This document shows, in pieces, positions 1-9,022 of a stretch of 64,000 bases of DNA (position 1 is its first letter; each line of letters begins with the position of its first letter). The notes beneath the pieces are model-generated. The model did not search any database. It saw only the letters and a list, made by a program, of their open reading frames with translations, and had not been told where the DNA came from. The translations under genes and the position numbers were made by a program. The stretch is taken from assembly GCA_945865535.1 (NCBI GenBank), contig CAMBDW010000006.1, forward strand, positions 1 through 64,000. Reading direction: 5' to 3'. This stretch comes from Chryseobacterium gleum (GTDB lineage: Bacteria > Bacteroidota > Bacteroidia > Flavobacteriales > BACL11).

Positions 1-231
1 CCCAGAGAGTAGTAGCTCATCCTTATACTCCAGGAGCTGAGGTCTGGCTATCTCAGAGAGGAGGTAGCTCTTTTTTGTTACCCAGTTAAAGTATTGTTTT
101 AGCGTTCTCCTGTAGAGTAGCTTAGAGCTTAGCTTTACATCCTGAGAGTTTATAAAGCTATCTACTAAATCCTCTATCCTCTGAAAGGTTACTGTAGCTA
201 CATCCTGAGCCTGTTTTACTACTATATCCAT
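1..231 (-). CDS. Tyrosine recombinase/integrase, N-terminal part (runs off the left edge)
   Basis: Reading the minus strand from the ATG at 231 gives 77 open codons up to the window edge. The product starts MDIVVKQAQDVATVTF and continues with FINSQDVKLSSKLLYRRT, LKQYFNWVTKKS and ARPQLLEYKDELLLSG, the pattern of the SAM-like core-binding domain that precedes the catalytic domain in phage/transposon integrases and XerC/D. The catalytic R-H-R-Y part lies outside the window. Base composition (about 41% G+C by hand count) and leucine codons (mainly CTA and CTC, one TTA) differ sharply from the neighbouring TTA-rich genes, which suggests recent acquisition. It lies 40 bp downstream of coxQ on the same strand. 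It could be a XerC/D-like host protein, but the codon use argues for a mobile element. Confidence 0.75.
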   Translation of the reverse strand, partial: MDIVVKQAQDVATVTFQRIEDLVDSFINSQDVKLSSKLLYRRTLKQYFNWVTKKSYLLSEIARPQLLEYKDELLLSG

Positions 232-270
232 ACTTTAGTAATTTACTGTTTACTTTCATAAAAATATAAA

Positions 271-594
271 CTACAGCATTAGGTATGCATGAGCCCCCTC
301 ACTTAACACAATAAAAAGTAAATACGGAACCAATATAAATGCTGGTAAAAGAATGGTCCATTTTAAACTTTTACGCTCAAAACCTAAATGCATAAATGTT
401 AAAACAATATATGCTGCCTTAACTAAAGTTAGCACAATAAATACGTGATTTAATAATTTAGTACCTAAAAAAATTGTCTCATTTAAGAAAACAGGCTTAT
501 ACATTCCCAATAATACTTCAAAAGTTGTTAATCCTAATAAGATCCAGAATACTTTCCAAACCCACCAATTACCTTCATGTTTATTGTCTGTCAT
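271..594 (-). CDS. coxQ: Cytochrome c oxidase subunit IV (COX4_pro family)
   Basis: Small accessory membrane subunit of the aa3-type terminal oxidase in the inner membrane. The 107-residue product has three hydrophobic helices (about 13-31, 47-70, 78-98), the size and topology of prokaryotic subunit IV. It is the last gene of the coxB-coxA-coxP-coxO-coxQ operon, 16 bp behind coxO. The gene symbol follows Bacteroidota operon naming and is less certain than the family. Directly downstream, where Bacteroidota often carry oxidase assembly genes, there is instead the foreign integrase gene. Confidence 0.8.
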   Translation of the reverse strand: MTDNKHEGNWWVWKVFWILLGLTTFEVLLGMYKPVFLNETIFLGTKLLNHVFIVLTLVKAAYIVLTFMHLGFERKSLKWTILLPAFILVPYLLFIVLSEGAHAYLML

Positions 595-610
595 AATTGC
601 TATATTTTAA

Positions 611-1510
611 TTAAACCAAATAAAAAAATGTAAATACAAATACCCACACTAAATCGACAAAATGCCAATAAAGCCCTACTTTTTCCACCATTTCATAATG
701 ACCTCTTTTTTCATATGTGTTTTTGATTACATTAATTAAAATCACAATTAAAATAATAACTCCACTAAATACATGAAAGCCATGAAATCCTGTAATGAAA
801 AAGAAATAATCTGCAAATAATCTATGCCCATATTCATTATCTACTAGATTTGCCCCTAACATAACTTTAGTGGCATTTTTCTTAAGATATTCTATTGATT
901 CTTCATTTGACAAATATTCTTTATCTGCTTTTCTAATATTGTACTCAGTTTGAGTCTGAAGTTTTGCAATAACTTCTTCTACTGTAAAATGATGATGATT
1001 TCCATCATGGCTATCTACACCCATGATAGTATAAACAGAAGATAATTTTTCTCCCTCAGCAATATGCACAACAAATTCTGTTTTTGTATCTATCCCTCCT
1101 TTATCTCCATGTATAAAATGGCCCCATTCCCAAGCCTGAGAACCTAAGAACATACACCCCCCCACAATAGTTAAGGACAGCCATAAAATAACTTTATTCT
1201 TTTGCATTTTATGTCCGTAATTTACAGCTAATACCATGGTAACTGAGCTCATAATAAGTATAAAAGTCATTAAGGCTACGAATAGTAAAGGATGATCCCC
1301 GTGTAAAAATGGGAAATGAGTAAATACATCTTCTGCAATTGGCCAGACATCAGGATACTTAAATCTGCTAAACCCATAAGAAGCTAAAAAGGCTGAAAAT
1401 GTAAGAGTATCTGTAATTAAGAAAAACCACATCATTAGTTTTCCATAGCTAGCTACATATGGCTTATCGTCTCCTTCCCATGCTTTGCCGTGACTTTCTG
1501 TATCTGACAT
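611..1510 (-). CDS. coxO: Cytochrome c oxidase subunit III, long form
   Basis: Heme-copper oxidase subunit III, which packs against subunit I and helps proton uptake. It has 299 residues and about five transmembrane segments (about 24-48, 74-98, 106-133, 232-258, 278-298). The stretch FFFITGFHGFHVFSG and the C-terminal YWHFVDLVWVFVF are family hallmarks. A hydrophilic insert of roughly 90 residues (about 134-226), with the run GNHHHFT and several charged helical stretches, sits between the third and fourth helices. This is the second of two adjacent subunit III-like genes. ATG start at 1510, 70 bp behind coxP. Confidence 0.88.
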   Translation of the reverse strand: MSDTESHGKAWEGDDKPYVASYGKLMMWFFLITDTLTFSAFLASYGFSRFKYPDVWPIAEDVFTHFPFLHGDHPLLFVALMTFILIMSSVTMVLAVNYGHKMQKNKVILWLSLTIVGGCMFLGSQAWEWGHFIHGDKGGIDTKTEFVVHIAEGEKLSSVYTIMGVDSHDGNHHHFTVEEVIAKLQTQTEYNIRKADKEYLSNEESIEYLKKNATKVMLGANLVDNEYGHRLFADYFFFITGFHGFHVFSGVIILIVILINVIKNTYEKRGHYEMVEKVGLYWHFVDLVWVFVFTFFYLV

Positions 1511-1580
1511 AAATTTAAAAATTTAAAAATCTTTACAAAAATAAAGATTTTGTTATTTACTTAAACCCTCTTTCTCATTA

Positions 1581-2129
1581 TTATAAATAGGTTAAGAAGC
1601 AAAATAAGTATACCCATAAGATACTTAAAAAGTGCCAATAAATAGATGCTATTTCTAAGCCTAAATAATTTTCAGAACTGTATTTTTTTCTTTTTGCATT
1701 TATTGCTGTAACTAGTAAAGCTATTACCCCTCCTATTAAATGTACTAGATGGGCAAGGGTTAAGATGTATAAAAATGACCCCGCTACATTACTGCCTTTT
1801 CCTGTTAAATAAATTCCTTTACTTGTTAGCTCATTCCAACCATTAAATTGAAAAAAAGTAAACAATAATCCTAAAACTAAAACTCCTAAAACTAAACTAA
1901 AAATTGATTTATCTTTCTTTATATTTTGCTGGGCTAAAATTAATATCACACTACTAAGTATAATTGTTATGGTGCTGTACCAAAACCAATCTGGCAAAAC
2001 AAATTCAACCCAATTTCCTTCCCCTTTTCGTACAATATATGCAGATGTTAGGCCAGCAAAAAACATTGAAATCGATCCCATACCTACCCAAAGGAGTTGT
2101 TTTAAGGCTCTATTTTGAACTGTAATCAT
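1581..2129 (-). CDS. coxP: Cytochrome c oxidase subunit III, short form
   Basis: Second heme-copper oxidase subunit III-like protein of the operon, 182 residues with five hydrophobic segments. It ends in YWHFLSILWVYLFCFLTYL, the family's final helix, and carries LTLAHLVHLIGG in place of the usual GFHGxHV motif. I place the start at the ATG at 2129 (MITVQNRALKQ), 4 bp after the coxA stop. The open frame continues upstream into coxA, but those 28 extra residues are basic and would overlap coxA by 80 bp. The symbol follows operon position. Confidence 0.85.
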   Translation of the reverse strand: MITVQNRALKQLLWVGMGSISMFFAGLTSAYIVRKGEGNWVEFVLPDWFWYSTITIILSSVILILAQQNIKKDKSIFSLVLGVLVLGLLFTFFQFNGWNELTSKGIYLTGKGSNVAGSFLYILTLAHLVHLIGGVIALLVTAINAKRKKYSSENYLGLEIASIYWHFLSILWVYLFCFLTYL

Positions 2130-2133
2130 ATTA

Positions 2134-3888
2134 TTAATGCTCCTCTTCGCCTTTTTTAAATGGAGTAGTTTGTAGGATAAAATCTTTATCCGCTCCTGGC
2201 TTAGAGTAATCATAAGCCCAGCGCTCTACAACTGGCAATTCCCCTGGCCAATTACCATGTATTCTTTCAATAGGAGTTGTCCACTCTAAAGTATTGGAAT
2301 CCCAAGGATTTTGAGTTGCCTTTGTTCCTTTAAAAATACTGTAGAAGAAATTAAAAAGAAAAATTGTTTGGACTACCGCTCCAGCTAATGCAAAAAAGGT
2401 AATGATACTATTTATATCACTTAATCCGTCAAACATTGGAAATGCACTATTAGTATAATATCTTCTTGGCAATCCAGCTAAACCTAAAAAGTGCATAGGG
2501 AAAAAAACTCCATAAGCACATATAAAAGTCCCCCAAAAATGCAAATATCCTAAATTCTTATTCATCATTCTTCCGTACATTTTAGGGAACCAATGATACA
2601 CCCCAGCAAACATCCCGTATATAGCTGAAAGTCCCATTACAATATGAAAATGTCCAACCACAAAATAAGTATCGTGTACATTTATGTCCAATGCACTATC
2701 TCCAAGAATAAGCCCTGTTAAACCTCCAGTAATAAATGCCGAAACTGTTCCTATAGCAAAAAGCATTGCTGGAGTAAATCGAATATTTGCCCTCCAAAGT
2801 GTAGCTAGCCAATTAAATACCTTAACTGCTGATGGAATTGCAATAAGTAAAGTAGTAAAAGTAAATACTGAGCCTAGAAAAGGATTCATCCCCGTCATAA
2901 ACATATGATGACCCCATACAATAAAGGATAAAAAGGCAATTAATAGAATTGCTCCAACCATAGCTTTATATCCAAAAATTGGTTTCCTTGAATTTACAGC
3001 AATTACTTCAGATACAATCCCTAATGCCGGCAATAAAATAATGTATACCTCTGGATGGCCTAAGAACCAAAATAAGTGTTCAAATAAAATTGGGCTACCT
3101 CCCATATTGTGCAGCATTTCGCCATTAATAATAATATCCGAAAGGTAAAAACTGGTGCCAAAAGATCTGTCAAATATTAATAGTAATCCGCAGGAAAGAA
3201 GTACTGGGAATGAAAGCACTCCTAAAATAGCTGTAACTAAAAGTGCCCAAACAGTTAAAGGTAATCTTTTCATAGACATCCCTTTAGTTCTTAAATTTAA
3301 AACCGTTACGATATAATTTAATCCTCCTAATAAAGATCCCACAACAAAAAGTGTAATACTTACAAGCCATAATGTCATTCCTGTTCCTGACCCAGGAATT
3401 GCTTGAGGCAATGCACTAAGGGGAGGATAAATTGTCCATCCACCAGAGGCAGGCCCGCCCTGAACATATATAGATGAAATTAAAACTATGGTTGCTACAA
3501 AAAAGAACCAATAGGATAACATATTTAAAAATCCTGAAGCCATATCTCTAGCTCCAATCTGAAGCGGAATTAAGAAATTGGCAAAAGTTCCTGAAAGCCC
3601 TGCAGTTAAAACCCAAAAAACTAAAATTGTTCCGTGCATAGTAACTAGTGCCAAATACTTGTCTGGGTTTAAAGCCCCAGCTTCATTTATCCAGCTACCT
3701 GGAAGAAGATTATACAAAATAGAGCTTTCTCCAGGATTTGCAAGTTGGACTCTAAATATTGCAGACATAAGCATTCCAACAACTGCCATAAACATTCCTG
3801 TGATTAAGAATTGTTTTGCAATCATTTTATGATCCTGACAAAAAATGTACTTTGTTATAAATGTTTCTTTATGATGATGATCTGACAT
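2134..3888 (-). CDS. coxA: Cytochrome c oxidase subunit I (A1-type)
   Basis: Catalytic subunit of the aa3-type oxidase: it reduces oxygen at the heme a3-CuB centre and pumps protons. 584 residues, about twelve membrane helices. Visible hallmarks are GHPEVY near residue 278 (CuB His, the D-channel Glu and the cross-linked Tyr, which mark an A1-type enzyme), HHMFMTG with two further CuB histidines, the K-channel Lys in IPSAVKVFNW, and the heme ligands in HDTYFVVGHFHIVMG near residue 400. The N-terminus MSDHHHKETF is His-rich. It follows coxB by 4 bp and is followed directly by coxP. No cyoE lies between them. Confidence 0.97.
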   Translation of the reverse strand: MSDHHHKETFITKYIFCQDHKMIAKQFLITGMFMAVVGMLMSAIFRVQLANPGESSILYNLLPGSWINEAGALNPDKYLALVTMHGTILVFWVLTAGLSGTFANFLIPLQIGARDMASGFLNMLSYWFFFVATIVLISSIYVQGGPASGGWTIYPPLSALPQAIPGSGTGMTLWLVSITLFVVGSLLGGLNYIVTVLNLRTKGMSMKRLPLTVWALLVTAILGVLSFPVLLSCGLLLIFDRSFGTSFYLSDIIINGEMLHNMGGSPILFEHLFWFLGHPEVYIILLPALGIVSEVIAVNSRKPIFGYKAMVGAILLIAFLSFIVWGHHMFMTGMNPFLGSVFTFTTLLIAIPSAVKVFNWLATLWRANIRFTPAMLFAIGTVSAFITGGLTGLILGDSALDINVHDTYFVVGHFHIVMGLSAIYGMFAGVYHWFPKMYGRMMNKNLGYLHFWGTFICAYGVFFPMHFLGLAGLPRRYYTNSAFPMFDGLSDINSIITFFALAGAVVQTIFLFNFFYSIFKGTKATQNPWDSNTLEWTTPIERIHGNWPGELPVVERWAYDYSKPGADKDFILQTTPFKKGEEEH

Positions 3889-3892
3889 CTTA

Positions 3893-4870
3893 TTATTTTT
3901 GGGTTAATAATTTTTCCGATAAGATTTCCTGAGAAGCCACCCAAGCGTCATATTCTTTTTGGGTCTCCACAATAAAACTCATTTGCATATTATAATGTGC
4001 AGCACCACAAATTTTATTACACAATAAAATATATTCAAAATCTTTACCTTCCTGCTCTTTCATTTCAGCAGTTGTTTGAGTAGGAGTAAAGGCAAATTGT
4101 GTCGAAAGACCTGGAACGCAATTCATCTGTACTCTAAAATGTGGTAAAAATGCCGAATGAATCACATCTTGAGATCTGAATTTTAATAATACAGGTTTAT
4201 TTACTACCAAATGCACCTCTCTAACTAATTTATCGTCTATGGCATTTACATCATTCATATTAACCCCTAGGGCATTCTTTCCATTTACTAATGTATAATT
4301 AGCTTTGCCTAATTTATTATCTTCCCCTGAAAGTCTAGCTGTCCACTTAAATTGTTCGGCATAAACCTCTATAACTTTAGCTGTTGAAATATCTGGATTC
4401 ATTGATCTATCCCAAGTTCTTAATCCATACACAATTAAGGCTGTAAGTATAATCGTAGGAACAACTGTCCAAACAACCTCTAATTTATTGTTATGAGCAA
4501 AGAAATAAGCTGTGTTTTTTTGATTTCCTCTATACTTGTAAGCAAAGAAAAAAAGTAGAGGAATTAGCAGAAAAAATGCAATTAAAATTAACCCCATAGA
4601 AACTTGCATTAAAGAATCTATTTCCGCTCCGTGAACAGAGCTTGCTGGGGGCAATAAAAAATGATCCCACGCCACCATTTGCCAAATAACAAATAATATA
4701 AAAGCCCCTCCTACAACTAATGATAAAACTCCTTGGGTTTTATTATCACTATCTGTTACTTTATTAACATCCTGATTTTTAATCTCAGATAGTAACTCAC
4801 CTACTCTTGTAAACTGAACTAAAGTGACAATTACCAGAAATATAACTAGCGCAATTAATATATATATCAT
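3893..4870 (-). CDS. coxB: Cytochrome c oxidase subunit II
   Basis: Subunit II takes electrons from cytochrome c at the CuA centre on the outer face of the inner membrane. The CuA ligands are visible in CNKICGAAHYNM (C-x3-C-x3-H-x2-M) near the C-terminus. No CxxCH heme motif is present, so there is no fused cytochrome c. There are about four hydrophobic segments, two more than the usual pair. I choose the ATG at 4870 (MIYILIALVIFLV, 325 residues). The frame extends to a TTG at 4912, but a -7 promoter element at 4891-4898 lies inside that extension. First gene of the oxidase operon. Confidence 0.93.
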   Translation of the reverse strand: MIYILIALVIFLVIVTLVQFTRVGELLSEIKNQDVNKVTDSDNKTQGVLSLVVGGAFILFVIWQMVAWDHFLLPPASSVHGAEIDSLMQVSMGLILIAFFLLIPLLFFFAYKYRGNQKNTAYFFAHNNKLEVVWTVVPTIILTALIVYGLRTWDRSMNPDISTAKVIEVYAEQFKWTARLSGEDNKLGKANYTLVNGKNALGVNMNDVNAIDDKLVREVHLVVNKPVLLKFRSQDVIHSAFLPHFRVQMNCVPGLSTQFAFTPTQTTAEMKEQEGKDFEYILLCNKICGAAHYNMQMSFIVETQKEYDAWVASQEILSEKLLTQK

Positions 4871-4890
4871 TTTGTAAAATTTTTCGGCTG

Positions 4891-4898
4891 CAAAAATA
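4891..4898 (-). promoter_or_regulatory. -7 promoter element of the cox operon
   Basis: TATTTTTG on the minus strand matches the Bacteroidota sigma-A -7 element TAnnTTTG and ends 20 bp before the coxB ATG at 4870. No clear -33 TTG stands at 19-21 bp. Confidence 0.5.
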
Positions 4899-5001
4899 GA
4901 AAATCCAAGCAATGGAAACTATCAATTCTATCATAATTTTGCGCAGAAGTTATATTTATAATCATTCTATATTATAAGTAATGAAAATTACTTGAAAAAC
5001 T

Positions 5002-5436
5002 CTAATTATCCTCACAATTCCATTCAGCAAAAGAAGTAGCAGTTTCTGAAATTACTACTTTATACAGTTCAATCCCCTCTGGTAATTTACTTTTAATTTT
5101 TAAAGCAAAATCCATAACTAAATTTTCAGAAGTTGGTTGGTAAGGCAAAAAAAACACTTTTTCAAATGCTGAAAAATCAATTTCAGCATGAGGAGAATTT
5201 GCATTTAAAACTAATGAATGATCGTATTTATCAATTATATCGGGCTTTACAATACTCTTTAAAACATCAAAATCCATTACCATGCCATCCTTTTTATGGG
5301 CTTTTTCCTGCCTTACTTTTGCTCTTATGGTTACCCATAATTTATAGGAATGACCATGGATATTTTTACAAAGCCCATCATAGCCATGAAGGGCATGGGC
5401 CATTTCAAATTTGAATTCTTTAGTGATTCTAATCAT
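5002..5436 (-). CDS. queD: 6-carboxytetrahydropterin synthase (QueD/PTPS family)
   Basis: Converts 7,8-dihydroneopterin triphosphate to 6-carboxy-tetrahydropterin in the queuosine precursor pathway; cytoplasmic, Zn-dependent. In the 144 residues the zinc histidines are visible as H14 (EMAHAL) and H27/H29 (IHGHSY), the catalytic Cys as C23 (GLCKNIHGH), the Asp-His pair in DKYDHSLVLN and the C-terminal Glu in SETATS. The Cys spacing favours QueD over eukaryotic-type pyruvoyl-tetrahydropterin synthase. The start overlaps the end of trhO by 8 bp, so the two tRNA-modification genes are translationally coupled. Confidence 0.9.
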   Translation of the reverse strand: MIRITKEFKFEMAHALHGYDGLCKNIHGHSYKLWVTIRAKVRQEKAHKKDGMVMDFDVLKSIVKPDIIDKYDHSLVLNANSPHAEIDFSAFEKVFFLPYQPTSENLVMDFALKIKSKLPEGIELYKVVISETATSFAEWNCEDN

Positions 5437-6481
5437 TGTTTTTTAGATTTAGGTTAACTCTTTTATGACTGTAATACATCTTCTTTTTGCCAGATCCTTT
5501 TCTTATGTCTTTTTGCTGCTCAGTAGGTAAATTGCTAATTTCTATACATTCAATGGAACAACAGTTTTTATATTTAGTCTGACATTTTTCGCATTGCAAA
5601 AATAACAAATTACAGTTTACATTTTTACAATTTACATGTGTGTCAAATGGAGATCCACATTGATGACAGTTACTAATTACATCTTCAGAAATACGCTCTC
5701 CCCTCCTTTCATCAAAAACAAAATTCTTTCCAATATAATTGTTAGATAAACTATCATCTTGCTTTAGCTGTCTTGCATAATCTATTATCCCTCCATGCAA
5801 CTGACTCACATCTTGAAACCCATAATGTTTTAAATATGCAGAAGTCTTTTCACACCTAATTCCTCCGGTGCAATACAAGAGAATTGGCTCTTTCTCTTTT
5901 CCTTTTAGCATGTCTTTTACAGCCGGCAGCTCTTCTTTAAACGTTTCAACATCAGGGCAAATTGCCCATTTAAATTTTCCTATTTCACTTTCATAATGAT
6001 TGCGCATATCAACCACTATTGCTCCATTATCCATGGCTTTGTTCCACTGCCTTGCTGTCAAATGCTTGCCAACATTAGTTACATCATACTCATCAATTTT
6101 AAGTCCATCTGATACTATTTGCTTGCGAACTTTTATTGTTAACTTAAAAAACGAATCTCCCCTATCTTCCACGGCAATTTTAAAAGCCATGTTTAGAAAA
6201 TATTTATTTGCATGTACATTAGTTTGGAAAGCTAGAAAATTATTTTCTGGGACGCTTAATTGTGCATTAATACCTTCATGGGCTAAATAAATTCTGCCCA
6301 AAACACCTAATTCAAGCCAATCTGCATAAAGCTCATCTCTTAATTTATTCGGATTTTCAAGTATTACATAGCGGTAAAAAGAAATTGTTTTTCTTTTAAA
6401 ATCTTCTTGCTTGAGTAATTGCATTCCTTGTTGCTTACTCAATTTGTTAAACATTCCTTTTTTGCCTGTATTTGGATCCAT
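5429..6481 (-). CDS. trhO: tRNA uridine(34) hydroxylase, rhodanese-type (TrhO/YceA)
   Basis: Oxygen-dependent hydroxylase that makes 5-hydroxyuridine at position 34 of tRNAs. 350 residues: an N-terminal ferredoxin-like domain (HEGINAQLSV near residue 65), a rhodanese domain with the catalytic Cys in LLYCTGGIRCEK (about residues 200-212) and a C-terminal cysteine-rich segment (CHQCGSPFDTHVNC and following) that probably binds zinc. ATG at 6481, preceded by a -7 element at 6505-6512. First gene of a two-gene operon with queD, which acts in a related wobble-base pathway. Confidence 0.92.
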   Translation of the reverse strand: MDPNTGKKGMFNKLSKQQGMQLLKQEDFKRKTISFYRYVILENPNKLRDELYADWLELGVLGRIYLAHEGINAQLSVPENNFLAFQTNVHANKYFLNMAFKIAVEDRGDSFFKLTIKVRKQIVSDGLKIDEYDVTNVGKHLTARQWNKAMDNGAIVVDMRNHYESEIGKFKWAICPDVETFKEELPAVKDMLKGKEKEPILLYCTGGIRCEKTSAYLKHYGFQDVSQLHGGIIDYARQLKQDDSLSNNYIGKNFVFDERRGERISEDVISNCHQCGSPFDTHVNCKNVNCNLLFLQCEKCQTKYKNCCSIECIEISNLPTEQQKDIRKGSGKKKMYYSHKRVNLNLKNND

Positions 6482-6504
6482 TTACTAGTTTTACAAAAGT
6501 GATG

Positions 6505-6512
6505 CAAAGATA
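6505..6512 (-). promoter_or_regulatory. -7 promoter element of trhO-queD
   Basis: TATCTTTG on the minus strand, 23 bp before the trhO ATG. It is divergent from the matching element at 6570-6577 that faces the opposite way. Confidence 0.5.
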
Positions 6513-6569
6513 TATAATCTTCAAATTTTATTGTCTTAAAAATAAGCTTATCCAAATAATGTATAATGT

Positions 6570-6577
6570 TATCTTTG
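6570..6577 (+). promoter_or_regulatory. -7 promoter element of the tdh-cysS operon
   Basis: TATCTTTG fits TAnnTTTG and ends 16 bp before the ATG at 6594. No convincing -33 TTG is visible at 19-21 bp. Confidence 0.5.
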
Positions 6578-6593
6578 TCGAAATATTTTTTAG

Positions 6594-7553
6594 ATGCAAG
6601 AAAGAATTTTAATAATAGGTTCTTCAGGCCAGATTGGAACTGAGCTTGTAATGGAGCTTAGAAAAATCTACGGTAATGAAAATGTAATTGCTTCTGATAT
6701 TCGATCTTCATCTGATGAAGTAATGCATTCTGGCCCTTTTGAGCAGTTGGACATCATGAATAAAAGCCTGCTTATAGAGGTTGTTAAAAAACATAAAATT
6801 ACTCAAGTTTATTTACTTGCTGCTCTTCTTTCGGCAACTGCTGAAAAAAATATTGAGCTGGGTTGGGAACTAAACATGCGCTCTCATTCTCATGTTTTGG
6901 ACTTAGCTAAAGACGGGCTAATCAAAAAGATTTTCTGGCCATCTTCAATTGCTGTTTTCGGACCAACAACTCCTAAAGAGCACACTCCACAATATACCAT
7001 AATGGAGCCAAACACAGTTTATGGAATTACAAAACTGGCCGGTGAAAGATGGAATGAATATTATTTTAATAAATTTGGAGTAGATATAAGGAGCCTTAGG
7101 TATCCAGGTCTAATTGGGTGGAAAGGGGCTCCAGGTGGAGGGACAACAGATTATGCAGTAGATATTTTTCATCAAGCTATAAAAACTGGTAAATACGAAA
7201 GTTTTCTATCTGAAAATACCAAGCTACCTATGATGTATATGTCGGATGCCATTCGCGCAACAATTCAGTTAATGGAATCGCCTGCAGAGCAAGTAAAAAT
7301 TAGATCTTCATATAATTTAGCGGGAGTTAGTTTTACTCCAAAAGAAATTGCAGCTGAAGTTTCAAAACATATTCCTAACTTTGAAATGTCTTATAAGAGT
7401 GATTTCAGGCAAAAAATTGCTGATTCTTGGCCATCATCAATTAATGATGAACATGCACAAAACGATTGGGGATGGAAATTAGAATATAGGCTTGAAAAAA
7501 TGACTAAGGATATGATTGTAAATTTGAAAAAGCAATATAAATTAACCCTTTAG
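6594..7553 (+). CDS. NAD-dependent epimerase/dehydratase, L-threonine 3-dehydrogenase-like
   Basis: Extended short-chain dehydrogenase of 319 residues with the NAD-binding loop GSSGQIGTE (residues 8-16) and the catalytic YGITK (near 142-146). Overall features ([44 protein letters not shown]) match the GalE-like L-threonine dehydrogenases described from Bacteroidota such as Flavobacterium, which oxidise threonine to 2-amino-3-ketobutyrate. The stop codon shares one base with the GTG start of cysS, so it heads that operon. UDP-sugar epimerase activity is less likely because of the [16 protein letters not shown] signature. Confidence 0.82.
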   Translation: MQERILIIGSSGQIGTELVMELRKIYGNENVIASDIRSSSDEVMHSGPFEQLDIMNKSLLIEVVKKHKITQVYLLAALLSATAEKNIELGWELNMRSHSHVLDLAKDGLIKKIFWPSSIAVFGPTTPKEHTPQYTIMEPNTVYGITKLAGERWNEYYFNKFGVDIRSLRYPGLIGWKGAPGGGTTDYAVDIFHQAIKTGKYESFLSENTKLPMMYMSDAIRATIQLMESPAEQVKIRSSYNLAGVSFTPKEIAAEVSKHIPNFEMSYKSDFRQKIADSWPSSINDEHAQNDWGWKLEYRLEKMTKDMIVNLKKQYKLTL

Positions 7554-9022
7554 TGAGTAGAAGAATTCAAATATACAATACCCTTACAAGACAAAAAGAG
7601 GTCTTTAATCCGATAGTTGAAAATCATGTTGGGATGTATGTTTGCGGACCTACTGTTTATGGCGATCCTCATTTAGGACATGCTAGGCCTGCCATTACTT
7701 TTGATATTGTTTTTAGGTATCTCTCGCATGCCCATTACAAAGTAAGATATGTAAGAAACATCACAGATGCCGGACATCTGGAAAATGATGCGGATGCAGG
7801 AGAAGATAAAATAGCTAAAAAAGCAAGATTGGAACAATTAGAGCCCATGGAAATTGTTCAGTTTTACACCCTCAGTTATCATAAAGCTATGGATGCTCTA
7901 AACTGTTTAGCTCCTTCAATTGAGCCAAGAGCAACAGGACATATCATTGAGCAAATAGAAATGGTCAAGCAAATACTAAAAAATGGTTTTGCTTACGAAA
8001 TAAATGGATCGGTTTATTTGGATGTCAATAAATACAATGATAAATATCCGTATGGTATTTTATCGGGTAGAAACATAGAAGATACTTTAGAGGGAACCCG
8101 AGAATTAGATGGTCAATCTGAAAAAAGAAGTTCCGTTGATTTTGCTATTTGGAAAAAGGCAAATCCTGAGCATATTATGAAATGGCCATCTCCTTGGGGT
8201 GAAGGATTTCCGGGTTGGCATATGGAATGTTCGGCAATGAGCGAAAAATATCTTGGGAAAACATTTGATATACATGGCGGGGGAATGGACTTGGTTTTCC
8301 CACATCATGAGGCAGAAATTGCCCAATCCAATGCCTGTAATAATTGTAGTCCGGTTAATTATTGGATCCACAATAACATGATTACTATTGATGGCAAAAA
8401 AATGGGAAAATCTCTTGGTAATTTTATCAATTTGGAAGAATTCTTTACAGGAAACCATGCGAAACTGGATCGAGCATACTCTCCTATGACCATTCGTTTT
8501 TTTATATTACAAGCGCATTACAGAAGTACCCTTGATTTTGGGAATGAAGCTCTTCAAGCGGCTGAAAAAGGATTTTCAAAATTACTAACTGCAATGGAAA
8601 CTTTGCAAAAAGTAAAACCGGTAGAACGCTCAACTTATGATGTAAACGAGCTACAGAGAAAATGCTATAGCGCAATGGATGATGATTTTAATACTCCTAT
8701 TTTAATCGCCCATTTATTTGATGGGGTAAGAATCATCAACTCTGTAAAAGACGGAAAAGAAAGCCTTTGTGCTAGTGATTTAGAAAAATTAAAAACTCTT
8801 TTTAATGCTTTTGTTACGGAAATTTTAGGTCTTATTGCTCCAAAAGAAAGTAGTGGAAACGACCTTACTAATGAAGTTATGGAATTGGTATTAAAATTAA
8901 GAGCAAGTGCTAAATCAACTAAAGATTTTGCAACTGCTGATTTGATTAGAGAGGAATTAAACAAACTCAATATTCAAGTTAAGGATAATCGTGATGGCAG
9001 CAGTTGGGAATTTAATGACTAA
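7553..9022 (+). CDS. cysS: Cysteinyl-tRNA synthetase
   Basis: Class I aminoacyl-tRNA synthetase that charges tRNA-Cys, 489 residues. HLGH (residues 40-43) is the HIGH motif and KKMGKS (near 282-287) is the KMSKS loop. Zinc ligands are visible as C31 (YVCGPT), the Cys in HMECSAMS, and the His/Cys of [12 protein letters not shown]. Translation starts at a GTG (7553) that overlaps the stop of the upstream gene (TAGTG), so coupling is expected. Confidence 0.97.
   Translation: MSRRIQIYNTLTRQKEVFNPIVENHVGMYVCGPTVYGDPHLGHARPAITFDIVFRYLSHAHYKVRYVRNITDAGHLENDADAGEDKIAKKARLEQLEPMEIVQFYTLSYHKAMDALNCLAPSIEPRATGHIIEQIEMVKQILKNGFAYEINGSVYLDVNKYNDKYPYGILSGRNIEDTLEGTRELDGQSEKRSSVDFAIWKKANPEHIMKWPSPWGEGFPGWHMECSAMSEKYLGKTFDIHGGGMDLVFPHHEAEIAQSNACNNCSPVNYWIHNNMITIDGKKMGKSLGNFINLEEFFTGNHAKLDRAYSPMTIRFFILQAHYRSTLDFGNEALQAAEKGFSKLLTAMETLQKVKPVERSTYDVNELQRKCYSAMDDDFNTPILIAHLFDGVRIINSVKDGKESLCASDLEKLKTLFNAFVTEILGLIAPKESSGNDLTNEVMELVLKLRASAKSTKDFATADLIREELNKLNIQVKDNRDGSSWEFND

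Noticed and set aside
232-290. tRNA gene as attachment site for the integrase-bearing element
   Set aside because: No T-loop or acceptor-stem pattern is visible between the integrase start and coxQ.
2684-2908. Plus-strand open frame of 74 codons inside coxA
   Set aside because: It lies fully within coxA, whose motifs are intact; its product has no recognisable features.
8105-8458. Minus-strand open frame of 117 codons inside cysS
   Set aside because: Shadow of the cysS coding sequence; it covers the conserved catalytic region of the real gene.
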